Below, piece by piece: positions 24,304 to 35,645 of a DNA stretch of 64,000 nucleotides (its first letter is position 1; the number at the start of each line of letters is the position of its first letter). This stretch comes from Chlorocebus sabaeus. Its lineage: Eukaryota; Chordata; Mammalia; Primates; Cercopithecidae. The DNA is taken from assembly GCF_047675955.1 (NCBI RefSeq), contig NC_132915.1, forward strand, positions 19,945,766 to 20,009,765. The letters run 5' to 3'. Made by a program: the position numbers and the translations under genes. The notes below the pieces were generated by a model, which saw only the letters and a program-made list of their open reading frames with translations, did no database searches and was not told the origin of the DNA.

Positions 24304-25834
24304 CTTTAAATTATACTACTGAGCTGTAGTAATCAAAACAGCATGCTACTGGCATAAAAATAGACACATATACCAGTGGAACAGAAGATATAACCCAGAA
24401 ATAAACCCATACATCTACAATACACTCATTTTTGACAAAGGTGCTAAGAACATAGCACCTTTTATTGAAGAAAGGGCAGTTTCTTCAACAAATGATGCTG
24501 GGAAAACTGGGTATCTATGTGCAGAAGAATGAAATTAGACCTCTATCTCTCATCATATACAAAAAGCTAATCAAAATGGATTAAAGACTTAAATCTAAGT
24601 CCTCAAACTATGAAGTTACTAAACGAAAACACTGGGGAAACTTAGGACATTGGAGTGGACAAAGATTTCTTGAGTAGTACCCCATAAGCACAGGTCACCA
24701 AAGCAAAAATGGAAAAATGGGATCACATCAAGCTAAAAAGCTTCTGCACAGCAAAGGAAACAATCAACAAAGTGAAGAGACAACCCACAGAATGGGAGAA
24801 AATATTTGCAAACTACCTATCTGCCAAGGTATTAATAACCAGAACATATAAGAAGCTCAAATAAGTCTATAGGATACAATCTAGTAATCTCATTTTTTTA
24901 ATGGGCAAAAAATTTAAGTAGACATTTCTCAAAAGAAGACATGCAAATGGCAAACAGGTATACGAAAGGTGCTCAGCATCATTGATCATCAAGTCAAAAC
25001 TACAATGAGATAACATCTCACCCCAGTTCAAATATCTTTTATCCAAAAGATAGGCAATAACGAATGCTGGCAAGGATGTAGAGAAAAGAGAACCTTCATA
25101 CGCTGTTGGTAGGAATGTAAATTAGTATAACCACCATGGAGAAGAGTTTGGAGGTTCCTCAAAAAACTAAAAATAGAGGTATCATATGATCCAGCAATCC
25201 CACTCCTAGGTATATACCCAAAGGAAAGAAAATCAGTATATGGAAGAGATTTGCACTCCCATGTTTATTGCAGCACTATTCACAATAGCCAAGATTTGGA
25301 AGCAACCTAAGTGTCCATCAGTAGATGAATGGATAAAGAAAGTGTAGTAAATATACATAATGGGGTACTATTCTGCCATAAAAAAGAATAAGATTCTGTC
25401 ATTTGCAACCTCGTGGTTGGAAATGGAAGTTACCATGTTAAGTGAAATAAGCCAGGCACAGAAAAACAAACTTTACTGATTCTCACTTACTTGTGAAAGC
25501 TAAAAATTAAAACAATTGAACTCATGGAGACAGAGAGTAGAATAATGGTTACCATAGTCTAGGAAGGGTAGCGGGGGTGGATGGGAAGGAAGTGGGGATG
25601 GTTAATGGGTAAAAATAACAATTAGAAAGAATGAATAAGTCCTAGTATTTTCTAGCACAACAGGGTGACTATAGTAAAATTTAATTGTTTATTTCAAAAT
25701 AACTACAGAAACATAATTGGATTGTTTATAACACAAGGATAAATGCTTGAGGTGATGGACACCCCATTAATCCTGATGTGATTATTATGCATTGCATGCT
25801 TGTATGAAAATATTTCACATAACTCATATATAAA

Positions 25835-26201
25835 TGATATTTGGTTTGGCTCTGTGTCCCCACCCAAATCTCATCTTGTAGCTCCCATAATTCCCATAGG
25901 TTGTAGGAGGGACCTGGTGAAAGATAATTGAATCTCAGGGGTTGGTGTTTCCCATGCTGCTCTCATGATAATGAATATGTCTCATGAGATCTGATGGTTT
26001 TAAAAACAAGAATTTCCCTGCACAAGCTTTTTGCCTCCTGCCATCCATGTAAGACATGACTTGCTCCTTCTTGCCTTCCACCATGATTGTGAGGCCTCCC
26101 CAGCCACGTGGAACTGTTAAGTCCATTAAACCTCTCTTTCTTTTGTAAACTGCCCAATCTCAGGGATGTCTTTGTCAGCAGTGTGAAAATGGACTAATAC
26201 A
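25835..26201 (+). repeat. THE1 5' LTR
   Basis: 367 bp with the THE1 order: TGATAT start, GAGATCTGATGGTTTTA, AAGACATGACTTGCTCC, GTCCATTAAACCTCTC (poly(A)-signal area) and GGACTAATACA end. Confidence 0.92.
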
Positions 26202-26220
26202 GTAAATTGTTACCAGTAGT

Positions 26221-26727
26221 GTGGGACACTGCTGTGGATACCCAAAAATGTGGAAGCAACTTTGGAACTGGGTAACTGGCAGGAGTTGCAACGGTTTGGA
26301 GGGCTTGGAAGAAGAAAAGAAAATGTGGGACAGTTTGGAACTTCCTAGAGACTTGTTGAATGGCTTTGCCCAAAATGCTGATAGCAATATGGACAATAAT
26401 GTCCAGGCTGAGGTGGTCTCAGATGGAACTGAGAAACTTGTTGGGAACTGGAGCAAAGGTGACTCTTATGTTTTAGCAAAGAGACTGGCAGCATTTTGCC
26501 CCTGCCCTAGAGATTTATGGAACTTTGAACTTGAGAGAGATGATTTAGGGTATCTGGCAGAAGAAATGTCTAAGCAGCAAAGCATTCAAGAGGTGGCTTG
26601 GGTATTTTTAAAGGCATTCAATTTTACAAGGAAAGCAGAGCATAAACGTTCAGAAAATTTGCAGTCTGACAATGCCATAGAAAAGAAAATCCCATTTTCT
26701 GAGGAGAAATTCAAGCTGTCTGCATAA
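26221..26727 (+). pseudogene. THE1 internal open frame (gag-like remnant, 168 codons)
   Basis: An open frame starting about 20 bp inside the internal region, rich in Trp, Lys and Glu, and unlike a cellular family. MaLR elements derive from ERVL-like retroelements whose gag would occupy this place, but no zinc knuckle or other gag motif is visible. MaLRs are non-autonomous, so I regard it as a relic. Confidence 0.5.
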
Positions 26728-27768
26728 ATTTGCATAAGTAACAAGGAGTAGAATGTTAATCCCCAAGACAATGGGGAAAATGTCTCCAGGGCATGTCAGA
26801 GGTCTTCACCGTAGCCCCTCCCATCACAGGCTCAGAGGTCTAGAAGGAAAAAATTATTTCATGGGCCAGGTCCAGGGTCCTCGTGCTGTGTGCAGTGTAG
26901 GGACTTGGCGCTCTACATCCCAGCCACTCCAGCTGTGGCTGAAAGGGGCCAATGTAGAGCTTGGGCTGTGGCTTCAGAGGGTGCAAGCCCTAAACCTTGG
27001 CAGTTTCCTGTTAAGCCTGTGAGTGTGCAGAAGTCAAGAACTGAGGTTTGGGAACCTCCACCTAGATTTCAGAGGATGTATGAAAATGCCTGGATGCCCA
27101 GGGAGAGGTTTGCTGCAGGGACGGGGCCTTATGGAGAACCTCTGCTAGGGCAGTGCAGAACGGAAATGTGGAATTTGAGCCCCCCCACAGAGTCCCTACT
27201 GAGGCACCACCTAGAGGAGCTGTGAGAAAAGGACCGCTGTCCTCCAGACCCCAGAATGGTAGATCCACTGACATCCTGACGAATGTGCCCAGAAAAGCCA
27301 CAGACACTCAACACCAGTCCATGAAGGCAGCCAGGAGAGGCTGTACCCTGCAAAGTCACAGGGGTGGAGCTGCCCAAGACCATGGGAGCCTACCTCTTGC
27401 ATCAGCATGACCTGGATGTGAGACATGGAGTCAAAGGAGATCATTTTGGAGCTTTAAGATTTGACTGCCTTGCTGGATTTCAGACTTGCATGGGGCCTCC
27501 TAGCCCCTTTGTTTTGGCCAATTTCTCCCATTTGGAACACCTGTATTTATCCAATGCCTGTATCCCCACTGTATCTAGGAAGTAACTAACTTGCTTTTGA
27601 TTTTACAGGCTCATAGGCAGAAAGGACTTGCCTTGTCTCAGATGAGACTTTGGACTGTGGACTTTTGAGTTAATGCTGAAATGAGTTAAGACTTTGGGAG
27701 ACTGTGAGAAAGGCATGATTGGTTTTGAAATGTGAAGACATGAGATTTGAGAGGGGCCAAGGGTGGAA

Positions 27769-28139
27769 TGATATGGTTTGGCCCTATGCCCTGACCCAAG
27801 TCTTATTTTGTAGCTCCCATAAAATTCCCACATGTTGTGGGAGGGACCCAGTGGGATATCATTGAATCATGGAAGCAGCTCTTTCCCATGCTGTTCTCAT
27901 GATGGTGAATAAGTCCCACGAAATCTGATGGTTTTAAAAATGAGAGTTTCCCCTGCACAAGCTCTCTCTTTGTCTGCTGCCCTCCGTGTAAGACATGACT
28001 TGCTCCTCCTTGCCCTCCACTATGATTGTAAGGCCTCCCCAGCCATGTGGAATTGTAAGTCCATTAAACTTCTCTCTCTTTTCTAAATTGCCCAGTCTTA
28101 GGTATGTCTTTATCAGCAGTGTAAAAATGGACTAATACA
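27769..28139 (+). repeat. THE1 3' LTR
   Basis: 371 bp with the same motifs as the 5' LTR. L1-B 3' UTR sequence resumes directly after it (TACATTCATTACATACTCAC). Confidence 0.92.
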
Positions 28140-28815
28140 GTACATTCATTACATACTCACAAAAATTAAAAATAAAAGTTATTTAAAAATACACACACAT
28201 ATAAAATAAGGCAACTTTGAGTAATGCTACACATATAAATGTAACCTCTTAGATAAAATGGGTCACTTTCTCAAGAACCACAAATTACCACCACTCATCC
28301 AATACAAAACAGAGAATTTAAATAGCTCTATAACTAGTAAGGAAATTGAAATTCATAATTTAAAAACTATCTAAAAAATATCTCACCCCACATTGTTTCA
28401 CTAAACAATTCTCCATATGTTTAAGGAAGAATTAACCCAATTCTATACAACATTTTGCAGAAAACAGAAGAGCATGTCCCAGTTCAATATATGAAGGCAT
28501 TATTACCTTGATACTAAAATCAAAGACAGCACAAAAAAGAAAACTACAGAACAATATCCTTCATGAATATAAATGCAAAAATTCTTAACAAAATACTGGT
28601 AAATGGAAATCAGCAATATTTTAAAAAATCATTCATTGTGACCCAGCAATGATGCCAGTTTATTCCAGGGATACAAACTAGATTCATTATTTAGACATCA
28701 ATCAGTCTAATACACCATATTTATAGGTTAAAAAAGAAAAATTACAAGCTCATGTCAATCAATTCGTAAAAGCACTTGACAACATTGAGAATTCACTCAT
28801 GATAATAACTCTCAG

Positions 28816-29126
28816 AGCCAGGCATGGTGGCTCACGCCTGTAATTCCAGCATTTTGGGAGGCCAAGGCAGGCAGATCACGAGATCAGGAGATTGAGACCA
28901 TCCTGGCTAACACGGTGAAACCTGGTCTCTACTAAAAATACAAAAAACTAGCCGGGCGTGGTGGCAGGCGCCTGTAGTCCCAGCTACTTGGGAGGCTGAG
29001 GTAGGCGAATGGCATGAACCCAGGAGGTGGACCTTGCAGTGAGCCGAGATTGCGCCACTGCACTCCAGCCTGGGCAACAGAGTGAGACTCCATCTCAAAA
29101 AGAAAAAAATTCAAAAAAAAAAAAAA
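28816..29126 (+). mobile_element. AluY-like, full length
   Basis: Complete Alu with ATCCTGGCTAACACGGTG. Target duplication GATAATAACTCTCAG (28801-28815) and GATAATAGCGCTCAG (29127-29141), 13 of 15. Inserted in L1-A ORF2. Confidence 0.93.
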
Positions 29127-29191
29127 GATAATAGCGCTCAGAAAAACAGGAATAGAGGACAACTTCCTCAACTTGATAAAAAGTAGCTATA

Positions 29192-29484
29192 GGTGACTCA
29201 CACGTGTAATCCCAGCACTCTGGGAGGCTGAGGCAGGTGGATCATGAAGTCAAGATATCGAAACTATCCTGGCCAACATGCTGAAACCTTGTCTCTACTA
29301 AAAATACAAAAATTAGCTGGGCATGGTGGCACATGCCTGTAGTCCCAGCTACTCGGGAGGTTGAGGCCAGAGAATCGCTTGAACCTGGGAGGTAGAGGTT
29401 GCAGTGAGCCGAGATCACACTACTGCACTCCAGCCTGGCAACAGAGTGAGAGTCCAGGTCAGAAAAAAAAAAAAAAAAAAAAAA
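29192..29484 (+). mobile_element. Alu, 5'-truncated
   Basis: Starts at GGTGACTCACACGTG, lacks the first few Alu bases, and ends in a long A-run. Flanks AAAAGTAGCTATA (29179-29191) and AAAAGCAGCTATA (29485-29497). Confidence 0.92.
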
Positions 29485-29587
29485 AAAAGCAGCTATAAAA
29501 ACCTACAGCTAATATTTTACCTGCCCTCTAAGATTGGAAAAAAATGCAAAGATGTCCATTGTCACCACTCTTATTCAACATCCTGGA

Positions 29588-29877
29588 GGCTGGGCGTGGT
29601 GGCTCATGCCTATCATCCTAGCACTTTGGGAGGCCAAGGTGGGCAGATGGCTTGAGCTCACGAGTTCAAAATAAGCCTGGGCAACATGGCAAAAATCCCT
29701 CTTTACAAAAAACGTAAAAATTAGCCAGTCATGGTGGCATGTGCCTGTAGTCCCAGCTACTTGGGAGGCTGAGGTGGGAGGTTGGTTTGAACTTGGGAGG
29801 TGGAGGTTGCGTGAACTGAGATCTCACCACTGCACTCCAGCCTGGGTGACAGAGCCAGGACCTGTCTCAAACAAAAC
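29588..29877 (+). mobile_element. Alu (J/S-like)
   Basis: Both monomers present but diverged (CATCCTAGCACTTTGGGAGG, TCACGAGTTCAAAATAAGCC). The third plus-strand Alu in about 1.1 kb of L1-A ORF2. Confidence 0.9.
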
Positions 29878-30440
29878 ATAGTACTAGAAATTCTAACCAA
29901 CGCATCGCAAAAAGGAAATAGACAACAAAGTAAAAAAAAGGTATACAGACAATAAATTAAAAAAGAAAACTGTCCATATTTGCAGATGATATCATTTCTG
30001 TGTATCCCAAGGTATCTACCAAAAACCTCGAAGAACGAATTGGTTCATTGAATTCTCAGTATTTGAAAGTATGTATTTCTATATACTAGCAATGGACACC
30101 AACATTTAAAATACAATACCACTTGTAATTGAGAGAGAGAGAGAGAAAAAATGATTTAGGTGTAAATCTAACAAAAAATGTACAGGACTTATATGCAGGA
30201 AACTACAAAATTCTGATAAAAGGAATAAAAGAAGATCTAAATAAATGGAGAGACATATAACATTCATAACTTGGAAGACAACATAGTAAAGATGTCAATT
30301 CTTCTGAAAGTGATATGCAGATTTAACATAATTCCTATCAAAATTCCAGTAAGACTTTTTGGGTAGATATAAAGATTATTCTATATGGATTGATAAAATA
30401 GCAAAGAAAAGGCAAAGAAAATGAAATAGCTTAAATAATT

Positions 30441-30749
30441 TTGAAAAAGAAAAATAAAGTGGAAGGAATCAGTCTACCAGATTTCAAGACATTATACAGC
30501 TGCAGTAATCAAGATTATGTGTTATTCATGAAGGAACAGACACATAGATCAATGGAACAGAGTAGAAAATCCAGAAATAGACCCACACAAATACATACCA
30601 CTAAATTTTTACAAAGAGGCCAAAGAAATTCAATGGAGGAAAGACAGCCTTTTCAACAAATGGTGCTAAAGCAATTGGCTATCTATAGGCAAAAAAATAA
30701 ACTTCTATCTATAAGTCTCATACCTTATACCAAAATTAACTCAAAATGA
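30441..30749 (+). pseudogene. L1-A ORF2 C-terminal fragment
   Basis: A 102-codon frame that reads as degraded L1 ORF2 downstream of the reverse transcriptase (GISLPDFKTLY, then KEQTHRSMEQSRKSRN). Frameshifted on both sides. Confidence 0.75.
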
Positions 30750-31057
30750 ATCACAGACTTACACGTAAAACTATGAAATGTTTCAAAAATAACACAGGAC
30801 AAAATCTGCAAGATCTCAGCAAAGACTTCTTAAGCTTGACATCCAAAAGCATGACCCATAAAAGAAAAAATTGATAAATTCAACTTCATCAAGTCTTCAC
30901 TTTCAGAAAGATTTTGTTAAGGGCATGAAAAGACTGGGAGAAAATATTTACAAGCAACATATCTCACAAAGTATTAGCATCTAGCATATGTTCTTAAAGT
31001 CTCAAAACTCAACAGTAAAAATGCAAACAATCCTATTAGCAAATGGCCAAAAGACAT

Positions 31058-31757
31058 TGATATGGTTTGCTTGTATTGCCACCCAAATCTCATCTTAAAT
31101 TGTGGCTCTCATAATACCCACATATCGTGGGAAGAACATGATAGGAGGTAATTGAATCATGTAGGCAGGTTTTCTTGTGCTGTTCCTGTGATAGTCAATA
31201 AGTCTCACAAGAGCTGATGATTTTATAAAGGGCAGTTTCCTTGCACACGCTCTCTTGTCTGCCACCATGTAAGACGTGACTTTGCTCCTCCTTTGCCTTC
31301 TGCCATGATTGTGAGGCCTCTCCAGCCATGTGGGATTGTGAGTTCATTAAATCTTTTTCTTTTTCTGTTTCTTTTCTTTTTCTTTTTTTTTTTTTTTTTG
31401 AGACAGAGTTTTGCTCTCGTTGCCCAGGCTGGAGTGCAATGGTGCGATCTCAGCTCACTACAACCTTTGCCTCCCAGGATCAAGCAATTCTCCTGCCTCA
31501 GCTTCCTGAGTAACTGGGATTACAGGTACCTGCACCCACACTCAGCTAACTTTTTTGTATTTTTAGTAGAGACCGGGTTTCACCATGTTGGCCAAGCTGG
31601 TCTTGAACTCCTGACCTCACGTGATGCACCTGCCTCGGTCTCCCAAAGTGCTGGGATTACAGGCATGAGCCACAGTGCCCAGCCTAAACTTCTTTTTCTT
31701 TACAAATTACCCAGTCTCAGGAATTTGTTCATAGCAGTATGAAAATGGACTAATACA
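31058..31757 (+). mobile_element. Solo THE1/MST LTR, split by an Alu
   Basis: LTR start TGATATGGTTTGCTTG at 31058 and end GGACTAATACA at 31757, with no internal region. Flanks GACAT (31053-31057) and GATAT (31758-31762) form a 5-bp target duplication with one mismatch. It lies in L1-A ORF2. Internal recombination removed the rest of the provirus. Confidence 0.9.
31381..31684 (-). mobile_element. AluS inside the solo LTR
   Basis: T-run first, full Alu in reverse, ending GTGCCCAGCC. LTR sequence (TTCTTTTTCTTTACAAATTA) resumes immediately. Confidence 0.93.
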
Positions 31758-32615
31758 GATATGAAGAGATACTTCACCAAAGAGGATTTATAGGATGCAA
31801 AATAAACACGTGAAAAGATGTTTGACATCAATAGCTATTAGGGAAACGCAAATTAAAATCACAGTGAGACAGCACTCTACAGCTATTAGAATGGCTGAAA
31901 TAAAAAAATTGCCAACTCCAAAGGCTAGGGAAAATGTGGAGGAACTGGAACACTCCTACATTGCTGGTGGCAATGTAAAATGGTACAGCAGCCAATATGG
32001 AAGATAGTTTGGCAATTCCTTAGAAAACTAAACATGCAACTACCATACTACCCAGAAATTGCACTCCTGGGCATTTATCCTAGAGAAATAAAAATGTAGG
32101 TTCACACAAAAATGTGTTGATAGTAGATTTATACTATTAGAATGCTTTATAAGATGTTTATAGCAGCTTTATTTGTAAAAGCCCCAAACTGGAAACAACT
32201 CAGATGTCTCTTCTCATGAGTGAATGGTTACACAAACTGTGGTATAACCATACCATGGGATATTAATCAACAATAAGAGGGAATGAACTGTTGATACATG
32301 CAACAAACTGGATGAAACCCCTGAAAATTATGCTGAGTGAAAAAAGCCAATCTCAAAAGGTTACGTATGGTATGATTCCACTTATGCTGTTCTCTATGAG
32401 AACAGCTTTGTGATTGCCTGGGGTTACCAAGAGAGTAGGAGAGGCAGGTAGCAGATGTAACCTTAGAAAGCCAACATGAGGGAACCTTAAGGTGATGGAT
32501 GTATTCTGTGTCTAGACTGTGTCAATGTCAGTATCCAGGTTGTGATATTGTACTAGAAATGTGCAAGAGGTTGCCATTGGGGAAAACTTAGTAAAGGGTA
32601 CAGGGGATTTCTATG

Positions 32616-32920
32616 TTTTTTTTTTTTTTTTTTTTTTGGAAATGGAGTCTCACTCTGTCACCCAGGCTGGAGTGCAGTGGCACGATCTTGGCTCACTGCA
32701 ACGTCTGCCTCCTGGGTTCAAGTGATTCTCCTGCCTCGGCCTCTTGAGTAGTTGGGATTACAGGCATGCACCACCACGCCCAGCTAATTTTTGTATTTTC
32801 AGTACAGACAAGGTTTCACCATGTTCGTCAGCCTGGTCTTGAACCCCTGACCTCAGGTGACCTGGCCACCTTGGCCTCCCAAAGTGCTGGGATTACAGGC
32901 GTGAGCCACTGTGCCCGGCC
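32616..32920 (-). mobile_element. AluS near the L1-A 3' end
   Basis: T-run of more than 20 and complete reverse Alu ending GTGCCCGGCC. L1 3' sequence (TGTATTATTTCTTAGAAC) continues after it. Confidence 0.94.
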
Positions 32921-33018
32921 CCTTTGTATTATTTCTTAGAACTGTATGTGAATCTGATTATTTCAAAATAAAAATTTTATTAAAAATATTTTTTTGAAAG
33001 CCTCTTGATAATTCAAGG

Positions 33019-33684
33019 CAGTGCTGTCCAATAGACATAGAAAGTAAGTCACACATTGAACCTTTATATTTTCTAGCTAGCAAAGTCAAAATAAAAAGGT
33101 GAAATTATAATTATACTGTTTATGTAACCCAATATATCCAAAAAATTATCTCAACAAGAAATCAGTATAAAAATTATTAGCAAGATATTTTACATTCTGT
33201 CTTAGCTCAGGCTGGTATAACAAAAATACCATCAACTGGGTGGCTTAAACAGCAAACATTTATTTCTCACACTTCTGGAGGCTGGGAAGTCCAAGATCAA
33301 GGTGCCAGCAGATCCAGCAGATTCTGTGTCTGGTGAGGGTTCTCTGCCTGGTTTGCAGAAGGCCAGCTTCTTGCTGTGCTTTCACATGGCAAAGAGACCT
33401 CATTCTAGTCTTTTTCTCTTCTTATAAGAACACTAATCCCAGCATGGGGTCTCCGCCACCTAAACCCAATCACCGCCCAAAGGCCTCACTAACTTTGTGA
33501 GGTATTATGGGACAGTATTCAACATATGAATTTTGACAGGATACTAACACGCGGTCCAGAACAACTTTTTGTTTTCCGTACAAAATCGTCGACATCTGCT
33601 GTGTACTTTATACTTGCTGCACATCTCTATCTGGACTAGCTGAATGTCAAGTGTGGCTAGTAGTTACTATGTTGGGCAGTGCAG
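33019..33684. mobile_element. hAT-like DNA transposon remnant split by an MLT1 LTR
   Basis: Ends CAGTGCTGTCCAA and TTGGGCAGTGCAG are near-inverted repeats. The 8-bp flanks (ATTCAAGG and CTTAAAGG) share 6 of 8 positions, fitting a hAT element. The interior (AACCCAATATATCC, AGTATAAAAATTATTAG) is a known mammalian non-autonomous repeat whose exact name I am unsure of. Confidence 0.65.
33198..33563 (-). mobile_element. MLT1-type MaLR LTR
   Basis: Reverse of an MLT1A-like LTR: TGTCTTAGCTCAGGCTGG, CTTCTGGAGGCTGGGAAGTC, GGTGCCAGCAGATCCAG, CAACATATGAATTTTG. It interrupts the DNA transposon remnant. Confidence 0.82.
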
Positions 33685-34645
33685 CTTAAAGGGATGCATT
33701 TGTGTTATGGGAAAGTTTCATCATTTCTGCAAATCAGGATGCCAAAAGAGCAAGCTGTTATAGAACCTGGAAAAATCCCCAGAAATATTTCTCCTTGCCA
33801 TGGGGGCTTGAGCAGGAAGGAGGAAAAAAAAAAAAATGGATCTCAGCTGTCTCTGAGGAAGAACATGCATCCTTAGCTTAAATTTCTTTCTCAGAATTTC
33901 TACCGTGGGAGCAATGACCTGGGGGTTGCATTATTACTCAACCTATAAACTAAGTACATCTTCCAAGAACAAACATTTATTTTTTCACTCTGGTCCAAAT
34001 CCAGTGGGTCTTCATTACTGGGCAAAAAGGTTTTTAAATTCCTTCACATGGTAAGAGAATTCATAAAGGGGCATCTTTACTCTCAAAGCCATCATTTTGA
34101 TTTTTGATACCTAGGGAAAGATGCCATTATGTTTGCTCTCTCCAGTGGCCCCCATCTGATAGGAGAGGGCAAGGATCTCCTTTTGTTGCAGCGGCCTCCC
34201 CTGAGTGACTGTTTCAGCAACCACAGTTGTGAATTTGTTCAAATGCCTTTTCCCAGGCAGGGAAGTGCTGTTTGCCGGCATAGGGGTGAGATGAACACAG
34301 CACTTGCCCTGATTCATAGCTGTCCAGCTGCAGAGGCATGAAGTTGTCTCAGAGCCCAGGGGCAAAGGTGACTCTTGCACAAACCTGACCATTTTGAGCC
34401 AGTGGTACATCAGGTTCTATCTTCAGCAGACAAAGTGCATAAAAGAGCTGCCACCTTTGATTACGGTCTTTCTGAGTCTCAGGGATGGACTCCTGATATA
34501 TCAGTCATGTATTTAATAGACTGACCCACAGGATAAAGTGCTGCTTCTAATGTTTTTTCATTATAGTCTAAGCTACTGTATGGAGTGTCAATGCATTACT
34601 TTAGAGACTGCTGAAAAAGAACTCCTTTTATAGAATTCTAGGAGA
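33685..34645. other. Unique intergenic sequence
   Basis: No recognisable repeat. Overlapping short frames on both strands at 34111-34410 show no family features. Confidence 0.6.
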
Positions 34646-35170
34646 TAACATGACATAGTGGATAAGATCACACAAGGACTTTAGAGCCTGACTGCCTTGG
34701 TTTGATTCCAGGTGGTGTGATCTTGGAAAGTTATTTATTTATTTATTTAGAGAATGCATTTTGTTCTTGTCTCCCGGGCTGGAATGCAATGGCATGATCT
34801 TGGCTCACAGCAACCTCTGCCTCCTGGGTTCAAACGATTCTCCTGCTTCAGCCTCCCGAGTAGCTGGGATTACAGGCACCCACCACCACACCCAGCTGAT
34901 TTTTCCATTTTTAGTAGAGACAGGGTTTCACCATGTTGGCCAGGCTGGTCTTGAACTCCTGACCTCACGTGATCCGCCTGCCTCGGCCTCCCAAAGTACT
35001 GGGATTACAGGCGTGAGCTACCAGGCCCAGCCTTGGCAAGCTATTTAATGTCTGTCTGCCTCAGTAACTTCATCTGTAAAATGGGCATAATAATAGCACT
35101 ACCTCATAAGGTTATTCTGAGCACTAAATGACTTGATATATTAAAGTACTTGGAATGATGCCATGGCACA
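34646..35170 (+). mobile_element. MIR element split by an Alu
   Basis: The 5' part (AGTGGATAAGATCACACAAG ... GATCTTGGAAAG) and 3' part (CTGTAAAATGGGCATAATAA, CTCATAAGGTTATTCTGAG) of one MIR flank the Alu at 34738-35032. Confidence 0.88.
34738..35032 (-). mobile_element. AluS inside the MIR
   Basis: Reverse Alu with a (TTTA)n tail. Target duplication TTGGAAAGTTATTTA (34723-34737) and TTGGCAAGCTATTTA (35033-35047), 13 of 15. Confidence 0.93.
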
Positions 35171-35645
35171 TAATGAAGACTATATTGGCTAAGATTTTAT
35201 TATATACTCAGAGTGGGACAGAGGAAGTGACATTTTCCCATGCTTCCCAATCTCCTACCTTACGCAACAGCTATTGCGTAGTGATCGTTTCTGTCACTGT
35301 CACTAGAAAAACATCTAGTCCAGGAAATACTTGCTCTGTCTTATTGCATACAAGTCAGAGTAAGATATCTTAAGAGTCGGGGACAAGCAGAGAGAGCCAT
35401 CATCTGGTGGCTGGATTTCTGGGGCTGATCCAAAAGGCACGTCTTAAGACAAAGGCAAATTCAATATTGTGACCATTTTATGTAAATATCTACTCACTGT
35501 AAAGGGTTTGCCAGAGAGGAAGATTTCAGGTAGCCATCAGTAACACAGGCACTGGCGTGATCTGCTGGGAGAAGAGGAGCGGAGCCAGAGAATCCCTGCA
35601 CTCCTGAGCTGCTGCCTGCTCTACCATTCCTTTGTGTACCCTGAA
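35171..35645. other. Unique sequence holding the source of a 36-bp copied segment
   Basis: No repeat recognised. The 36 bp at 35195-35230 recur at 35946-35981. Confidence 0.6.

Larger units (their letters stand above)
25835..28139 (+). mobile_element. THE1-type MaLR provirus, complete (LTR - internal - LTR)
   Basis: Two same-orientation LTRs flank 1.57 kb of internal sequence. The 5' LTR begins TGATATTTGGTTTGGC and the 3' LTR TGATATGGTTTGGC; both end GGACTAATACA. A purine-rich tract (GAGAGGGGCCAAGGGTGGAA) precedes the 3' LTR. Both LTRs share the same small deletion before GTAGCTCCCATA, as expected for one insertion, but differ by roughly 15% by eye. It interrupts the 3' UTR of L1-B. The 5-bp target duplication is not clear. 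Confidence 0.92.
18825..28200 (+). mobile_element. Inner L1 (L1-B, L1PB-like), full length, nested in L1-A ORF2
   Basis: Starts with the L1 5' end motif (GGAGCAAGATGGCCAAATAG at about 18836), followed by a 2-kb 5' UTR, ORF1 remnant (about 20890-22130), ORF2 remnant (about 22630-25480) and a 3' UTR (ATCCTGATGTGATTATTATG) with an A/T-rich tail at about 28150-28200. The flanks ATAATAAGGCA (18814-18824) and ATAAAATAAGGCA (28201-28213) look like the target duplication, and L1-A ORF2 resumes after them. Without the THE1 provirus and the AluY its own length is about 6.8 kb. Both frames are broken. Confidence 0.85.
13910..32990 (+). mobile_element. Outer old L1 (L1-A, L1PB/L1MA-like), full length but split by many insertions
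   Basis: L1 order is intact on the plus strand: 5' UTR (13910-15317), ORF1 remnant (about 15570-16480), ORF2 5' part (about 17350-18824), ORF2 continuation after a 9.4-kb insertion (28214-31057, 31758-32540), and a 3' end with TTTCAAAATAAAAATTTTATTAAAAAT at about 32990. Subtracting every insertion I recognise leaves about 6.6 kb, the length of a complete L1. Both reading frames are full of stops and frameshifts, so it is dead. Subfamily from memory only. Confidence 0.82.

Noticed and set aside
31293..31742. 149-codon open frame with a hydrophobic start
   Set aside because: The translation is that of a reverse Alu and its T-run inside an LTR (AQAGVQWCDLSSLQPLPP), not a membrane protein.
31381..32920. 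Pair of same-strand Alus as a possible recombination-mediated deletion site
   Set aside because: Both Alus keep their own complete ends with expected flanking sequence, so no deletion between them is indicated.
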